The position numbers and the translations under genes are program-made. Shown here one piece after another: positions 20,602-29,595 of a stretch of 44,637 nucleotides of DNA (its first letter is position 1; each line of letters begins with the position of its first letter). Origin of the DNA: Nonomuraea terrae (GTDB lineage: Bacteria > Actinomycetota > Actinomycetes > Streptosporangiales > Streptosporangiaceae); contig NZ_SMKQ01000051.1 of the NCBI RefSeq assembly GCF_004348995.1, positions 1-44,637 of the forward strand, given 5' to 3'. The notes beneath the pieces were generated by a model, which saw nothing but the letters and a program-made list of their open reading frames with translations, was not told the DNA's origin and searched no databases.

Positions 20602-22278
20602 ATGCGGCGGGTCGTCTCTGGCTTGTCTGCGCTGGCCGCCGTGGTCGCGCTGAGCTCCTGCTCGCCCGGGACGGCCCAGCGACCGCAGAAACCCGCCACC
20701 GAGCAGGCCGGCACCCCCTCCGCCCAGCAGACCAGGAGCGCGGGCAAGAGTGACTACCTCGTCTTCTACGCCCCGGGCAAACGCAACGAGGCCGAGGCCG
20801 CCGTCGAGCGGGCCGGCGGCACCGAGCTGTCGGCGGACACCCGCCTCGGCTACCTCATGGCCAGGGCCGGCGGCGACCGCTTCACCGTGGACGCCGGCGC
20901 GGACCCGTCCATCGTGGGCGTCTCCCCGGACCGGCGCATCGGCGTCGCCGCGGGCCGCACCGCGGGGAGGGCGGCCTTCCCCGACGCGGGCTCGTTCACC
21001 GAGGAGAGGGGCGAGCCGCTCGCCGGCCGCCAGTGGGACATGCGGATGATCGGCGCCGACCGCGCCAACGCCAAGGCCCCCGGCACCAAGAAGGTGCTGG
21101 TCGGCGTCATCGACACCGGCGTCGACGGCAAGCACCCGGACATCGCCCCCAACTTCAACCGCACGCTGAGCCGAAACTTCGTCACCGACCGGCCCAAGGA
21201 CGACAAGGGCGAGACGCTCGACGGCCCCTGCGAGGTCAGCGGCTGCAAGGACCCCGTGGACGCCGACGACGACGGCCACGGCACCCACGTGGCCAGCACG
21301 ATCGCCTCTCCCATCAACGGCATCGGCATCGCGGGCGTCGCCCCCGGCGTGCAGATCGTCAACATCCGGGCCGGCCAGGACTCCGGGTTCTTCTTCCTCA
21401 AGCCCAGCCTCGACGCCCTCGCGTACGCCGCCGACATCGGCGTGGACGTCGTCAACATGAGCTACTTCGTCGACCCGTGGCTGTTCAACTGCCCGGACAA
21501 CTCCGCCGACAACAGGAAGCAGCAGCTGGAGCAGCGCGCCATCATCACCGGCATCCAGCGCGCCGTCGACTACGCCCGGGCGCGCGGCGTCACGATCGTC
21601 TCCGCCCTCGGCAACGGCTCCACCGACCTCGGCCGGCCCACGGTCGACCGGCAGAGCCCCGGCTACCCGAAGGGCGACGAGAAGGTGCGCCGGGTCGACA
21701 ACTCCTGCCTCAGCGTCCCCGCCGAGTCGCGCGGCGTCATCTCGGTCTCCTCCGTCGGCCCGTCCGGCCGCAAGGCGATCTACAGCGACTACGGCCTGGA
21801 GCAGACCGACGTGGCCGCGCCCGGCGGCGACGTGCTGGACGGCCAGGGCGGCGCCAACGCCGCCCGTGGCATCCTGGCCGCCGCGCCCGAGCGCGTGCTG
21901 CGCAAGGCGGCCCGTATCGACGCCGACGGCGAGCCCAAGGGCACCGACGTCGTCAAGAGCTGCAAGGGCAGCACCTGCGCCTACTTCCAGTACCTCGAAG
22001 GCACCTCGATGGCCGCGCCGCACGCCACCGGCGTCGCCGCCATCCTCATCAGCCGCTTCGGCAAGCCCGGCAGGGGCGGCGTGGAGCTCGCCCCGGCCAC
22101 GGTGGAGGACCTGCTCTACAAGACGGCGACCCGCAAGTCCTGCCCGTCGCCGCGCCAGTACGTCTACAACGCCTACGGCCAGAGCGTCACGCACGCCTGC
22201 GAGGGCGACACGGCGGACAACGGTTTCTACGGCCACGGCATCGTGGACGCCTGGAAGGCCGCTACTGTCGAACCATGA
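20602..22278 (+). CDS. Lipoprotein subtilisin-like (S8) serine protease
   Basis: 558 residues. A lipoprotein signal ends at LSS-Cys20. A propeptide-like region (about 49-115, YLVFYAPGKRNEAEAAVERAG) resembles the I9 inhibitor fold. The catalytic triad is complete: Asp171 in GVIDTG, His226 in GHGTHVAS and Ser469 in GTSMAAPHATG. The catalytic domain carries several cysteines in insertions, suggesting disulfides. It should be an active protease on the outer face of the membrane; its substrate is unknown. Its stop overlaps the next gene as ATGA. A palindrome shared with the amino-acid transporter region lies upstream. Confidence 0.93.
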   Translation: MRRVVSGLSALAAVVALSSCSPGTAQRPQKPATEQAGTPSAQQTRSAGKSDYLVFYAPGKRNEAEAAVERAGGTELSADTRLGYLMARAGGDRFTVDAGADPSIVGVSPDRRIGVAAGRTAGRAAFPDAGSFTEERGEPLAGRQWDMRMIGADRANAKAPGTKKVLVGVIDTGVDGKHPDIAPNFNRTLSRNFVTDRPKDDKGETLDGPCEVSGCKDPVDADDDGHGTHVASTIASPINGIGIAGVAPGVQIVNIRAGQDSGFFFLKPSLDALAYAADIGVDVVNMSYFVDPWLFNCPDNSADNRKQQLEQRAIITGIQRAVDYARARGVTIVSALGNGSTDLGRPTVDRQSPGYPKGDEKVRRVDNSCLSVPAESRGVISVSSVGPSGRKAIYSDYGLEQTDVAAPGGDVLDGQGGANAARGILAAAPERVLRKAARIDADGEPKGTDVVKSCKGSTCAYFQYLEGTSMAAPHATGVAAILISRFGKPGRGGVELAPATVEDLLYKTATRKSCPSPRQYVYNAYGQSVTHACEGDTADNGFYGHGIVDAWKAATVEP

Positions 22279-22622
22279 TGTATCGCCTCGTCGCGGACAT
22301 CGCGATGGTGGTGCACTTCGCTTTCCTGGCGTACTTGGCCGTGGGCGGGTTCCTGGCATGGCGGTGGCGGCGTACGATCGGGTTACATCTCGCCGTAGCG
22401 GCCTGGGGGGTGCTGTCGGTCTCCGGTGTCGACTGTCCCCTGACCCACGTCGAGGACTGGGGGCGGCGCAACGCCGGCCAGGCGGGGCTGCCGCCCAGCG
22501 GATTCATCGACCACTACATCGAGGGCGTGATCTACCCGGAGGAGCACACGAACTTGGCACGTCTGGGAGTCGCCGTTCTCGTTCTGTTCTCCTACGCCGG
22601 GTACGTTCTCCGGCGTCAGTGA
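22275..22622 (+). CDS. DUF2784 family small membrane protein
   Basis: 115 residues with about three hydrophobic segments (about 4-24, 33-52 and near the C-terminus). It has the family's CPLTHVEDWGR motif in a loop, followed by GFIDHYIEGVIYP. DUF2784 proteins are small integral membrane proteins of unknown function. Its start overlaps the subtilase stop (ATGA), so the two are co-translated. Whether they work together is unknown. Confidence 0.85.
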   Translation: MMYRLVADIAMVVHFAFLAYLAVGGFLAWRWRRTIGLHLAVAAWGVLSVSGVDCPLTHVEDWGRRNAGQAGLPPSGFIDHYIEGVIYPEEHTNLARLGVAVLVLFSYAGYVLRRQ

Positions 22623-22657
22623 CTGCCAAGTGGTCTGTACCAATTAAGGTAGGACTC

Positions 22658-24088
22658 GTGACTCGTCGCGCGAAAATCGTCTGCACTCTAGGCCCCGCCA
22701 CATCGTCCGAAGAACGCCTCCGCGAATTGATCGCCGCGGGCATGGACGTGGCACGGTTCAACCTCAGTCATGGAACCCATGACCTGCACAGAGAGGTCTT
22801 CGACCGGGTCAGGGAGGTGGCGGCCGACCTCGGCCGCGGCGTAGGCGTGCTCGCCGACCTGCAGGGCCCCAAGATCCGCGTCGGCACGTTCGGGGAGGGC
22901 CCGGTCAGGCTCGGCTTCGGCGACGTCTTCACCATCACCACCGAAGACGTGCCGGGCGACCGCGAGCAGGTCTCCACCACCTACAAGGGGCTGCCGAACG
23001 ACGTCCGCCCCGGTGACACGATCCTCGTCGACGACGGCCGCCTCGTGCTCGAGGCCACCCGCGTCGAGGGGGAGCGGATCATCACCCGGGTCGTCATCGG
23101 CGGCATGATCTCCGACAACAAGGGCCTCAACCTGCCGGGCGTCAATGTCAGCGCCCCGGCCCTGACCGACAAGGACGAGGCCGACCTGCGCTGGGCGCTG
23201 CGCACCGGCTTCGACATGATCGCTCTGTCGTTCGTGCGCCGCCCGTCCGACGCCGACGTGGTGCGCAACATCATGGAGCAGGAGGCCGTCCGGCTGCCGC
23301 TGATCGCCAAGATCGAGAAGCCGCAGGCCGTCGACCGGCTCCCCGAGATCGTCGACGCCTTCGACGGCGTCATGGTGGCCCGCGGCGACCTCGGCGTCGA
23401 GCTGCCGCTCGAAGAGGTGCCGATCGTCCAGCGGCGCATCATCGAGCTGTGCCGCGAGAAGGCCCACCCGGTCATCGTCGCCACCCAGATGCTCGACTCG
23501 ATGATGAACTCCCCGCGCCCCACCCGCGCCGAGACCTCCGACGTGGCCTACGCGGTCATGGACGGCGCCGACGCGGTGATGCTCTCGGGCGAGACCTCGG
23601 TCGGCAACTACCCGATCGAGGCCGTCTCCACGATGGACCGCATCGCGTGCGCCGCGGAGAAACACTCCCTGAGCGCCACCCACACGCTGGAGCGCATGCC
23701 GGAGACCACCGGCGGCGCCATCGCGCGTGCCGCGGCCGAGGTGGGGGCGATCGTCGGGGCGAAGGCGCTGGTGGCGTTCACGATGTCCGGTGAGACCGCG
23801 CGGCGGCTGGCCCGCTACCGCTCGCCGATCCCGCTGCTGGCCTTCACCTCCTCGCCCCACGTGCGCGGGCAGCTCTCGCTGACCTGGGGGGTGGAGACCT
23901 TCCAGGTGCCGTTCGTCCACCACACCGACGACATGGTGCGGCAGGTGGAGGCGTCGCTGCTGTCGCTGGGGCGGCTGGAGAAGGGCGACAAGGTGGTCAT
24001 CGTGGCCGGCTCGCCTCCCGGCACGCCCGGCTCGACCAACGCCCTGCGCGTCCACACGATCGGCTCCGCCGTCTCACACGCGCATTAG
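22658..24088 (+). CDS. pyk: Pyruvate kinase
   Basis: 476 residues from GTG at 22658, preceded by AAGGTAGG. It makes pyruvate and ATP from phosphoenolpyruvate and ADP at the end of glycolysis. Expected motifs are present: AKIVCTLGPA at the N-terminus, MDVARFNLSHG, the catalytic lysine in LIAKIEKPQAV, the metal and phosphate region MVARGDLGVELP, and ATQMLDSM. The B domain (about 70-165) and C-terminal regulatory domain (about 340-476, with FTMSGETARRL) are complete. A gap of 35 nt separates it from the DUF2784 gene. Confidence 0.97.
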   Translation: MTRRAKIVCTLGPATSSEERLRELIAAGMDVARFNLSHGTHDLHREVFDRVREVAADLGRGVGVLADLQGPKIRVGTFGEGPVRLGFGDVFTITTEDVPGDREQVSTTYKGLPNDVRPGDTILVDDGRLVLEATRVEGERIITRVVIGGMISDNKGLNLPGVNVSAPALTDKDEADLRWALRTGFDMIALSFVRRPSDADVVRNIMEQEAVRLPLIAKIEKPQAVDRLPEIVDAFDGVMVARGDLGVELPLEEVPIVQRRIIELCREKAHPVIVATQMLDSMMNSPRPTRAETSDVAYAVMDGADAVMLSGETSVGNYPIEAVSTMDRIACAAEKHSLSATHTLERMPETTGGAIARAAAEVGAIVGAKALVAFTMSGETARRLARYRSPIPLLAFTSSPHVRGQLSLTWGVETFQVPFVHHTDDMVRQVEASLLSLGRLEKGDKVVIVAGSPPGTPGSTNALRVHTIGSAVSHAH

Positions 24089-24241
24089 ATTTTCTCTTCA
24101 CGCTCCGTCGTGGCCGGCCACCCGCCGCACTCCGGCTGAGGACCTTCCAGGGAAACGGCCGCTGACCCTTCACCGGCGGGCCGCCGCGACGCGAGCGCCC
24201 TGGGGGCCATCTCCGTGGCCCACAGGTCGCCCGCAGGGTTG

Positions 24242-25204
24242 TCAGTTGGCGTGCAGGGCGGCGTTGAGCTCGATGCGCTGGCCCTTGCGCGGCACGGCCT
24301 CGACCGCGCCCGACTGCGAGTTGCGCCGCAGCAGGATGCCGTCGGAGCCCGACAGCTCGGCCGCCTTGACCACCGTGCCGTCGGGGAGGGCGACCTTGGT
24401 GCCGGCGGTCACGTACAGGCCCGCCTCCACCACGCAGTCGTCGCCCAGCGAGATGCCGAGGCCCGAGTTGGCGCCCAGCAGGCAGCGCTCGCCGATCGAG
24501 ATGACCTGCTTGCCGCCGCCCGACAGCGTGCCCATGATGGAGGCGCCGCCGCCCACGTCGGAGCCGTCGCCGACGACCACGCCGGCCGAGACGCGGCCCT
24601 CGATCATCGAGGCGCCGAGCGTGCCGGCGTTGAAGTTGACGAAGCCCTCGTGCATCACCGTGGTGCCACTGGCCAGGTGGGCGCCCAGGCGCACCCGGTC
24701 GGCGTCGGCGATGCGCACGCCCGACGGCAGCACGTAGTCGACCATCCGCGGGAACTTGTCCACGCTGTACACCGTCACCTGGCCCCTGGGCCGCAACCGC
24801 AGCCGGGTGCGCTCGAAGTCGGGCACCGGGCAGGGGCCGAAGTTGGTCCACACCACGTTGGCCAGCAGGCCGAACACGCCGTCGAGGTTGACGCCGTGCG
24901 GCCGCACCAGACGGGCCGAGATCAGGTGCAGGCGCAGGTAGACGTCGTGGGCGTCGACGGGTGCCTCGGAGAGCTTGGCGATGCCGGTGCGCACCGCCAC
25001 CACCTCCACGCCCCGCGCCGCGTCGGGGCCGGTCAGCTCGGCCAGCTCGCCCCCCTCCTCGGCGGACAGGCGCTGCGTGCCCGTGACGGGTGCGTCGCCC
25101 AGCTCGGGAGCGGGGAACCAGGTGTCGAGTACGGTGCCGTCGGCGGCGATGGTCGCGAGGCCGACGCCGAAGGCGCCGGTCGAGGTGGGATCGATAGCAG
25201 TCAC
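24242..25204 (-). CDS. dapD: Tetrahydrodipicolinate N-succinyltransferase (actinobacterial type)
   Basis: 320 residues from GTG at 25204. DapD succinylates tetrahydrodipicolinate in the lysine/meso-diaminopimelate pathway, feeding peptidoglycan. The N-terminal [22 protein letters not shown] is the actinobacterial form. From about residue 165 come hexapeptide-repeat turns of a left-handed beta-helix ([40 protein letters not shown]). Trimeric assembly is the family norm. The 153-nt gap between it and the convergent pyk shows no clear terminator. Confidence 0.94.
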   Translation of the reverse strand: MTAIDPTSTGAFGVGLATIAADGTVLDTWFPAPELGDAPVTGTQRLSAEEGGELAELTGPDAARGVEVVAVRTGIAKLSEAPVDAHDVYLRLHLISARLVRPHGVNLDGVFGLLANVVWTNFGPCPVPDFERTRLRLRPRGQVTVYSVDKFPRMVDYVLPSGVRIADADRVRLGAHLASGTTVMHEGFVNFNAGTLGASMIEGRVSAGVVVGDGSDVGGGASIMGTLSGGGKQVISIGERCLLGANSGLGISLGDDCVVEAGLYVTAGTKVALPDGTVVKAAELSGSDGILLRRNSQSGAVEAVPRKGQRIELNAALHAN

Positions 25205-25229
25205 GGGCCCAAAAATACCGTTCCGCAGG

Positions 25230-25652
25230 TCAGCCGAGGGCGCCCAGGTCGGCCGACAGCCAGCGTTCGGGCACCACCCGGAACGTCACGAGCACGTTGA
25301 GGTCGGACCCGTGGACGTAGCCCGACACGGCGTCGGGCGGCAGGTAGCGGCCGGAGATGCGGGTCAGCTCCTCCAGCGTCGTCGGCCCCGACTGCACGAC
25401 AGGCCCCTCCACCGACACGTAGCGGTAGGTGGGGCTGGAGCGCTGCACCAGCATCGACAGGCGGCCCGCCTTCGCGATCAGCCGGGCCTTGAGCGAGTCG
25501 CCGTCGGTCAGGAACCGGATCTCGCCTCCGGGGCTGTAGTCGTACCACACCGGTACGGTCAGCGGCGCGCGGCCCTTGCCCGCCTCCACCGCCAGGCTCG
25601 CGATGTGCGCCTCCGCCAGGAACGCCTCCCGGGCCGCCACGCTCAACGGCAT
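25230..25652 (-). CDS. Pyridoxamine 5'-phosphate oxidase-fold flavin/F420-binding family protein
   Basis: About 140 residues. The split-barrel features are [13 protein letters not shown], a strand [21 protein letters not shown], then [16 protein letters not shown] and [11 protein letters not shown]. Members bind FMN or F420 and reduce various substrates; the true substrate cannot be told. ATG at 25652 is chosen because a G-rich sequence precedes it; ATG at 25673 and GTG at 25724 are longer alternatives in the same frame without clear ribosome sites. It lies just upstream of dapD on the same strand, 25 nt away. Confidence 0.75.
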   Translation of the reverse strand: MPLSVAAREAFLAEAHIASLAVEAGKGRAPLTVPVWYDYSPGGEIRFLTDGDSLKARLIAKAGRLSMLVQRSSPTYRYVSVEGPVVQSGPTTLEELTRISGRYLPPDAVSGYVHGSDLNVLVTFRVVPERWLSADLGALG

Positions 25653-25728
25653 CCCGCCCACCCCCGTATGCATAGATCGTGCACCGGCTATTCCCTGTGG
25701 GAGGGATCCTGAAAAGTCGCCCACGCGA

Positions 25729-26504
25729 TCATTCGCCCGAGTCGCTGTGACCCTTCGCGACGGCCGCCGCCGTGCGGACGAACGCCGCCAGCGCCCGTGA
25801 CCGGGACTCCTCGGGCCAGGCCAGCACGACGGTCGTGGGCGGGCCGTCGGCGACCGGCACGCACACCAGGTCGCGCCGCACCAGCTCGCGGACCGACGCA
25901 GGCGCCACCAGGACGAGCCGGCCGAGCGCCACGAGCTGCAGCAACGTCGCCGGATCGGTGATCTCGGAGTGGTCGCGCGGCCAGCGGGGGAGTGGTACGG
26001 CGTCGAGGTCGGCCAGGCGGACGAGCTCGCGCCCGGCCAGCGGGTGGCCCGCCGGCATGACGGCCACGCCGCCCTCGCTCAGCAGCGGCTCGCTGCCCAA
26101 CCCCGTCAGGTCCTCGTAAGGGCTGTGCAGGAACGCCACGTCGGCCGTGCCCTCGCGGACCAGCCTGGCCCGCTCGGCCACCCCGCACAGCACCAACTCC
26201 ACCTCCATCGCGTCCGGATGCGCGGGGTAGGCCGCGAGGATGCCCGGCAGCAGCCCTCCGTCGCCACCCGGCTTGAGCGCCACCACCAGCCGGGGGTCGG
26301 CGCGCCCGGCCCGCCGCGTGCGCGCGGTCGCGGCGGTCACCGCGTCGAGCACCTTGGCCGCCTCCCTGGCCAGCACCTCGCCGCCGGGGTGAGCGTGACG
26401 CCGCGGCTCGACCGCTCCAGCAGCCGCACGCCGAGCCGCCGCTCCAGCTTCTGGATCGCCCGGGACAGCGGCGGCTGCGCCATGCCCAGCCGGGCCGCCG
26501 CCGC
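25729..26504 (-). pseudogene. LysR-family regulator, frameshifted and lacking its start
   Basis: Minus-strand homology begins abruptly inside the helix-turn-helix (AAARLGMAQPPLSRAIQKLERRLGVRLLERSSRGVTLTPA). It shifts frame near 26380-26388, where one G appears missing (expected TPAGEVLAREAAKV), and continues through a LysR substrate-binding domain to 25729. The first 15-20 residues, including any start codon, are absent: at about 26500 the sequence becomes the middle of a plus-strand SDR gene. It therefore has two separate lesions. Intact LysR genes of this kind usually control a divergent neighbour, which here would be the SDR. Confidence 0.85.
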
Positions 26505-27015
26505 GTCGCTCGACCGCCTCGACGTGCTCGTCAACAACGCGGGCGTCTCCGGGCCGCTCGGGGAGCCACCGAGCGGCACCCCGGCCGCGACGCTGCGGGA
26601 GGTCTTCGAGACGAACGTCGTCGGCGTCCTCATGGTCACCAACGCCGTGCTGCCCCTGCTCAGGCGGTCACCCGCGCCCCGCGTGGTGAACGTCTCCAGC
26701 GGCGTCGGCTCCCTGGCCCACCAGACCGACCCCGGCCACTACATGTCGGGGCTGCCGGCGTCGGCGACGTACCCGCTGTCGAAGACCGCGCTCAACCAGC
26801 TCACCGTGCAGTACGCCAGGGAACTGCGCAAGGACGGCATCCTGGTCAACCCCGCCGCCCCGGGCGCCTGCGCGACCGACTTCACCAAGGACCTGCCGTT
26901 CCCCATCACCCGTACCGCGGCGCAGGGCGCGGCGGTGGTGATCCGCCTGGCCACGCTCCCGGCGGACGGCCCCACGGGCGGCTTCTTCGACGACGACGGG
27001 CGAGTGCCGTGGTGA
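26500..27015 (+). pseudogene. Short-chain dehydrogenase/reductase, N-terminally deleted
   Basis: The homology starts at AASLDRLDVLVNNAGVSGP, the middle of the Rossmann fold, and runs through VVNVSSGVGS, the catalytic Tyr and Lys in YPLSK, and the C-terminal GGFFDDDGRVPW. The first 75-80 residues of a normal SDR, including the TGxxxGxG cofactor loop, are missing, as is the upstream promoter. No start codon belongs to this frame at the junction. Its end is intact at 27015. It is the other half of the same deletion that removed the LysR start. Confidence 0.85.
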
Positions 27016-27070
27016 AGGGCGGGGGACAGGCGAAAGCCGCCCGGCCGGACGGGCCGAGCGGCTTCGATGG

Positions 27071-27144
27071 TGCCCCGGGTGGGATTCGAACCCACACTGT
27101 GCGGGTTTTGAATCCGCTTTCTCTCCCAGTTGGAATACCGGGGC
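27071..27144 (-). tRNA. tRNA with anticodon CAA and a short variable loop
   Basis: Minus strand. A 7-bp acceptor stem GCCCCGG/CCGGGGC, T arm GTGGG-TTCGAAT-CCCAC, anticodon arm GCGGA-TTCAAAA-CCCGC and discriminator A are clear; CCA is encoded at 27070-27068. The anticodon reads CAA, which would be leucine. The 5-nt variable loop (ACAGT) is class I, while bacterial tRNA-Leu is class II with a long arm. The anticodon stem ends in an A-C mismatch, and the D stem is weak (TTC/GAA). Identity is uncertain, and a reduced or special role is possible. Confidence 0.85.
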
Positions 27145-27146
27145 AT

Positions 27147-27164
27147 GTCCGGAGATCTCCGGAC
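27147..27164. repeat. 18-bp perfect palindrome beside the tRNA 5' end
   Basis: GTCCGGAGATCTCCGGAC lies 2 nt upstream of the tRNA 5' end. As RNA it would fold into a 7-bp hairpin with a GATC loop in the tRNA leader. A protein-binding site for the tRNA or the divergent pdtaR is another reading. Confidence 0.6.
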
Positions 27165-27257
27165 GCATGGGCAGCGCGTGATCGAAGCTTAGCCCAACCT
27201 GGGGCCATATCGATCCGGCGTGGCTCCAATCTACCGGACGTCTGTACTCTTCTGCTC

Positions 27258-27842
27258 GTGAGTACGCAGCGGCGAGTAGTGATCGCGGAAGACGAGGCCC
27301 TGATCCGGCTTGACCTCAAGGAGATGCTCCAGGAGGACGGCTACATCGTCGTGGGCGAGGCCGGCGACGGAGAGCAGGCGATCCGGCTGGCCGCCGAGCT
27401 GAGACCCGATCTCGTCATCCTCGACGTCAAGATGCCCGTGCTCGACGGCATCTCCGCGGCCGAGCGCATCGTGGCGGACCGGATCGCCCCCTGCCTCATC
27501 CTGACCGCCTTCTCCCAGCGTGACCTGGTCGAACGGGCGCGTGACGCCGGGGCGATGGCCTACCTGGTCAAGCCGTTCACGAAGGCCGACCTGGTGCCGG
27601 CCATCGAGATGGCGGTCAGCAGGCACGAGGAGATGGTGGCGCTGGCGGCCGAGGTCTCGAGCCTGTCGGACCGGCTGGAGACCAGGAAACTGGTGGAGCG
27701 CGCGAAGGGCCGCCTGATGGCCCAGCACGGCTGGACGGAGCCTCAGGCGTTCCGGTGGATCCAGAAGGCGTCGATGGACCGGCGGCTGAGCATGCGCGAG
27801 GTCGCCCAGATCGTCATCGACGACGCGGCCGAACGATCGTGA
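27258..27842 (+). CDS. pdtaR: ANTAR-domain response regulator
   Basis: 194 residues from GTG at 27258. The receiver domain (about 5-120) has the acidic pair in IAEDEA, the phosphoacceptor Asp56 in LILDVKMP-type context (VILDVKMP), a Thr in ILTAFS and Lys in YLVKPF. The ANTAR RNA-binding domain (about 130-188) contains KLVERAKGRLMAQHGWTEPQAFRWIQKASMDRRLSMREVA. Homologues such as mycobacterial PdtaR bind nascent RNA and block termination, and are phosphorylated by the sensor PdtaS, which is not in this window. The gene is divergent from the tRNA. Confidence 0.93.
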   Translation: MSTQRRVVIAEDEALIRLDLKEMLQEDGYIVVGEAGDGEQAIRLAAELRPDLVILDVKMPVLDGISAAERIVADRIAPCLILTAFSQRDLVERARDAGAMAYLVKPFTKADLVPAIEMAVSRHEEMVALAAEVSSLSDRLETRKLVERAKGRLMAQHGWTEPQAFRWIQKASMDRRLSMREVAQIVIDDAAERS

Positions 27843-27845
27843 CCT

Positions 27846-27882
27846 GCGGCCGGTGGGGCTCGTCACACGCCCCACCGGCCGC
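27846..27882 (+). terminator. Terminator hairpin after pdtaR
   Basis: GCGGCCGGTGGGGC pairs perfectly with GCCCCACCGGCCGC (14 bp) around a 9-nt loop, 3 nt after the pdtaR stop. No U-tract follows. The remaining 400 nt up to 28290 form the leader of the next gene and contain the 28087 palindrome. Confidence 0.8.
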
Positions 27883-28086
27883 CGTCCGACACCTCGCCAC
27901 CGCCCCGTCCCCGACAGCTGGACGGTGAGCGGTCACGTTGCCACGCCGACGTCCTTGACGACGCCGGCCCTGCGCGTCCGCCTGTTACGGCCGCCGTAGC
28001 GGGCGTCCAAGACCCATGGCAGGCGCGATGGCGCGCTAATGGCGTTCGGGGCTTCGGCCCGGGACTTTCACATAGTGAGATCGATC

Positions 28087-28098
28087 CCGAAATTTCGG
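28087..28098. promoter_or_regulatory. CCGAAATTTCGG palindrome upstream of the binding-protein gene
   Basis: A perfect 12-bp palindrome about 190 nt upstream of the first binding-protein gene. The same 12 bp occur at 20522-20533. I did not see it elsewhere in the window, so a shared regulator is plausible. Confidence 0.45.
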
Positions 28099-28290
28099 TG
28101 CAAGTCTACTTATTTTGGACAGGGGCCGTAACTCTCCTGAGATGTTTCATAACTATATGTGTCAAAGACATCACAAATCGGCATAAATGACTGTCCAGAA
28201 CTCCCGCGAGCTTCCTCAGGCAGGCATGCTGAGCTCGGCAAACGCAGTGAAGGTGATCGTTCCTTCGCTGAGACATGGGGAGTCTCTTTC

Positions 28291-29592
28291 ATGATTCGCA
28301 TTGCTCCAGCAGGACGCGTGCTGGCTGTCGCGGCCGCGGCGAGCCTGGCTCTGACGGCCTGTGGCAGCGGCGACACGGCCGCGCAGCAGACGACCGGCTC
28401 CGCGGCGCCGTCCACGGCGGCCTCGTCCGCGCCGGCGGCCAAGGGCGACGGCACCCTCACCCTGGGTACGGTGCTGCCGCAGACCGGTTCGCTGGCGTTC
28501 CTCGGCCCGCCCGAGTTCGCGGGCGTGGACCTGGCCGTCAAGGAGATCAACGAGGCCGGTGGCGTGCTCGGCAAGCCCGTCGCGAAGTACGACGCCGACT
28601 CGGGCGACACCACCACGAACATCGCCTCGCAGTCGGTGGACAAGCTGCTTGCGCAGAAGGCCGACGCCATCATCGGCGCCGCGTCGTCCTCGGTGTCCGA
28701 GTCCATCATCGACAAGATCACGGGTGCGGGGGTCGTGCAGTTCTCGCCGGCCAACACCTCCGACACCTTCACCACGATCCAGGACAACGGGCTGTACTTC
28801 CGTACCGCGCCCCCGGACAAGCTCCAGGGCCGCGTGCTCGGCGACGTCGTCGTGGCCGACGGCAACGACGCGGTCGCCATCATGGCGATGCAGGACTCCT
28901 ACGGCTCCGGCCTGGCCGACCAGGTGAAGGCGACGGCCGAGGCGGCCGGGGCCACCGTCGTGGAGCGGGTCGACTACGACCCGAAGGCGGCCGACTTCTC
29001 CGCCGACGTCGCCAGGATCAAGGCCAAGAACCCGAAGGCGGTCGTGCTGATCGGCTTCGAGGAGACCGCCAAGGTCGTCGCGGAGCTGGTCAAGCAGGGC
29101 ATGCCCGCCGACAAGGTGAAGTGGTACATGGTGGACGGCAACATGTCGAACACCAACTACGTGAAGATGCCCAAGGGCACGCTCAACGGCGTCAAGGGCA
29201 CCACCCCCGGCGCCGAGGCCCCCGAGGAGTTCAGGAAGAGGCTCGCCGAGGTCGCCCCCGAGCTCGACGACTACACCTACTCCGCCGAGGCGTACGACGC
29301 GGCGAATCTGATCGCGCTGGCCGCCGAGGCCGCCAAGGACGACTCCGGCCGGTCCATCGCCGCCAAGCTGCCCGACGTCAGCAAGGGCGGCGAGAAGTGC
29401 AAGACCTTCAAGGAGTGCGTCGACCTGCTGAAGGCCGGCAAGGACATCGACTACGACGGCGTCAGCGGCCCGGTCGAGTTCGACGCCGCCGGTGACCCCG
29501 CCGTCGCCACGATCGGCGTCTACCAGTACGGCGAGGACAACACGTTCCCCGGCAAGGCGCTGGAGTACCGTACCGGCAACATCGAGGGCTGA
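28291..29592 (+). CDS. Branched-chain amino acid/amide ABC transporter substrate-binding lipoprotein (copy 1)
   Basis: 433 residues; ATG at 28291 follows GGGGAG. The lipoprotein signal ends at TA-Cys24. The mature protein is a type I periplasmic-binding fold of the LivK/amide class: LGTVLPQTGSLAFLGPPEF, then AVKEINEAGGVLGKPV, then IGAASSSVSESI and a second lobe around YDAANLIALAAEAA. It captures amino acids or short amides outside the membrane for LivHMGF, encoded convergently 3 kb away. The copy at 30619 is very similar over its whole length. A leader of about 400 nt precedes it. Substrate is inferred from the family. Confidence 0.93.
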   Translation: MIRIAPAGRVLAVAAAASLALTACGSGDTAAQQTTGSAAPSTAASSAPAAKGDGTLTLGTVLPQTGSLAFLGPPEFAGVDLAVKEINEAGGVLGKPVAKYDADSGDTTTNIASQSVDKLLAQKADAIIGAASSSVSESIIDKITGAGVVQFSPANTSDTFTTIQDNGLYFRTAPPDKLQGRVLGDVVVADGNDAVAIMAMQDSYGSGLADQVKATAEAAGATVVERVDYDPKAADFSADVARIKAKNPKAVVLIGFEETAKVVAELVKQGMPADKVKWYMVDGNMSNTNYVKMPKGTLNGVKGTTPGAEAPEEFRKRLAEVAPELDDYTYSAEAYDAANLIALAAEAAKDDSGRSIAAKLPDVSKGGEKCKTFKECVDLLKAGKDIDYDGVSGPVEFDAAGDPAVATIGVYQYGEDNTFPGKALEYRTGNIEG

Positions 29593-29595
29593 GGC

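Noticed and set aside
24110..24121. GTGGCCGGCCAC palindrome between pyk and dapD
   Set aside because: A pure G/C palindrome of this size is expected by chance in this DNA, and it has no loop or T-tract to act as a terminator.
28105..28160. GlnR-like box (GTAAC-N6-GAGAT) upstream of the binding-protein gene
   Set aside because: The second half deviates from the GaAAc consensus and only one half-pair is present; too weak to list as a site.
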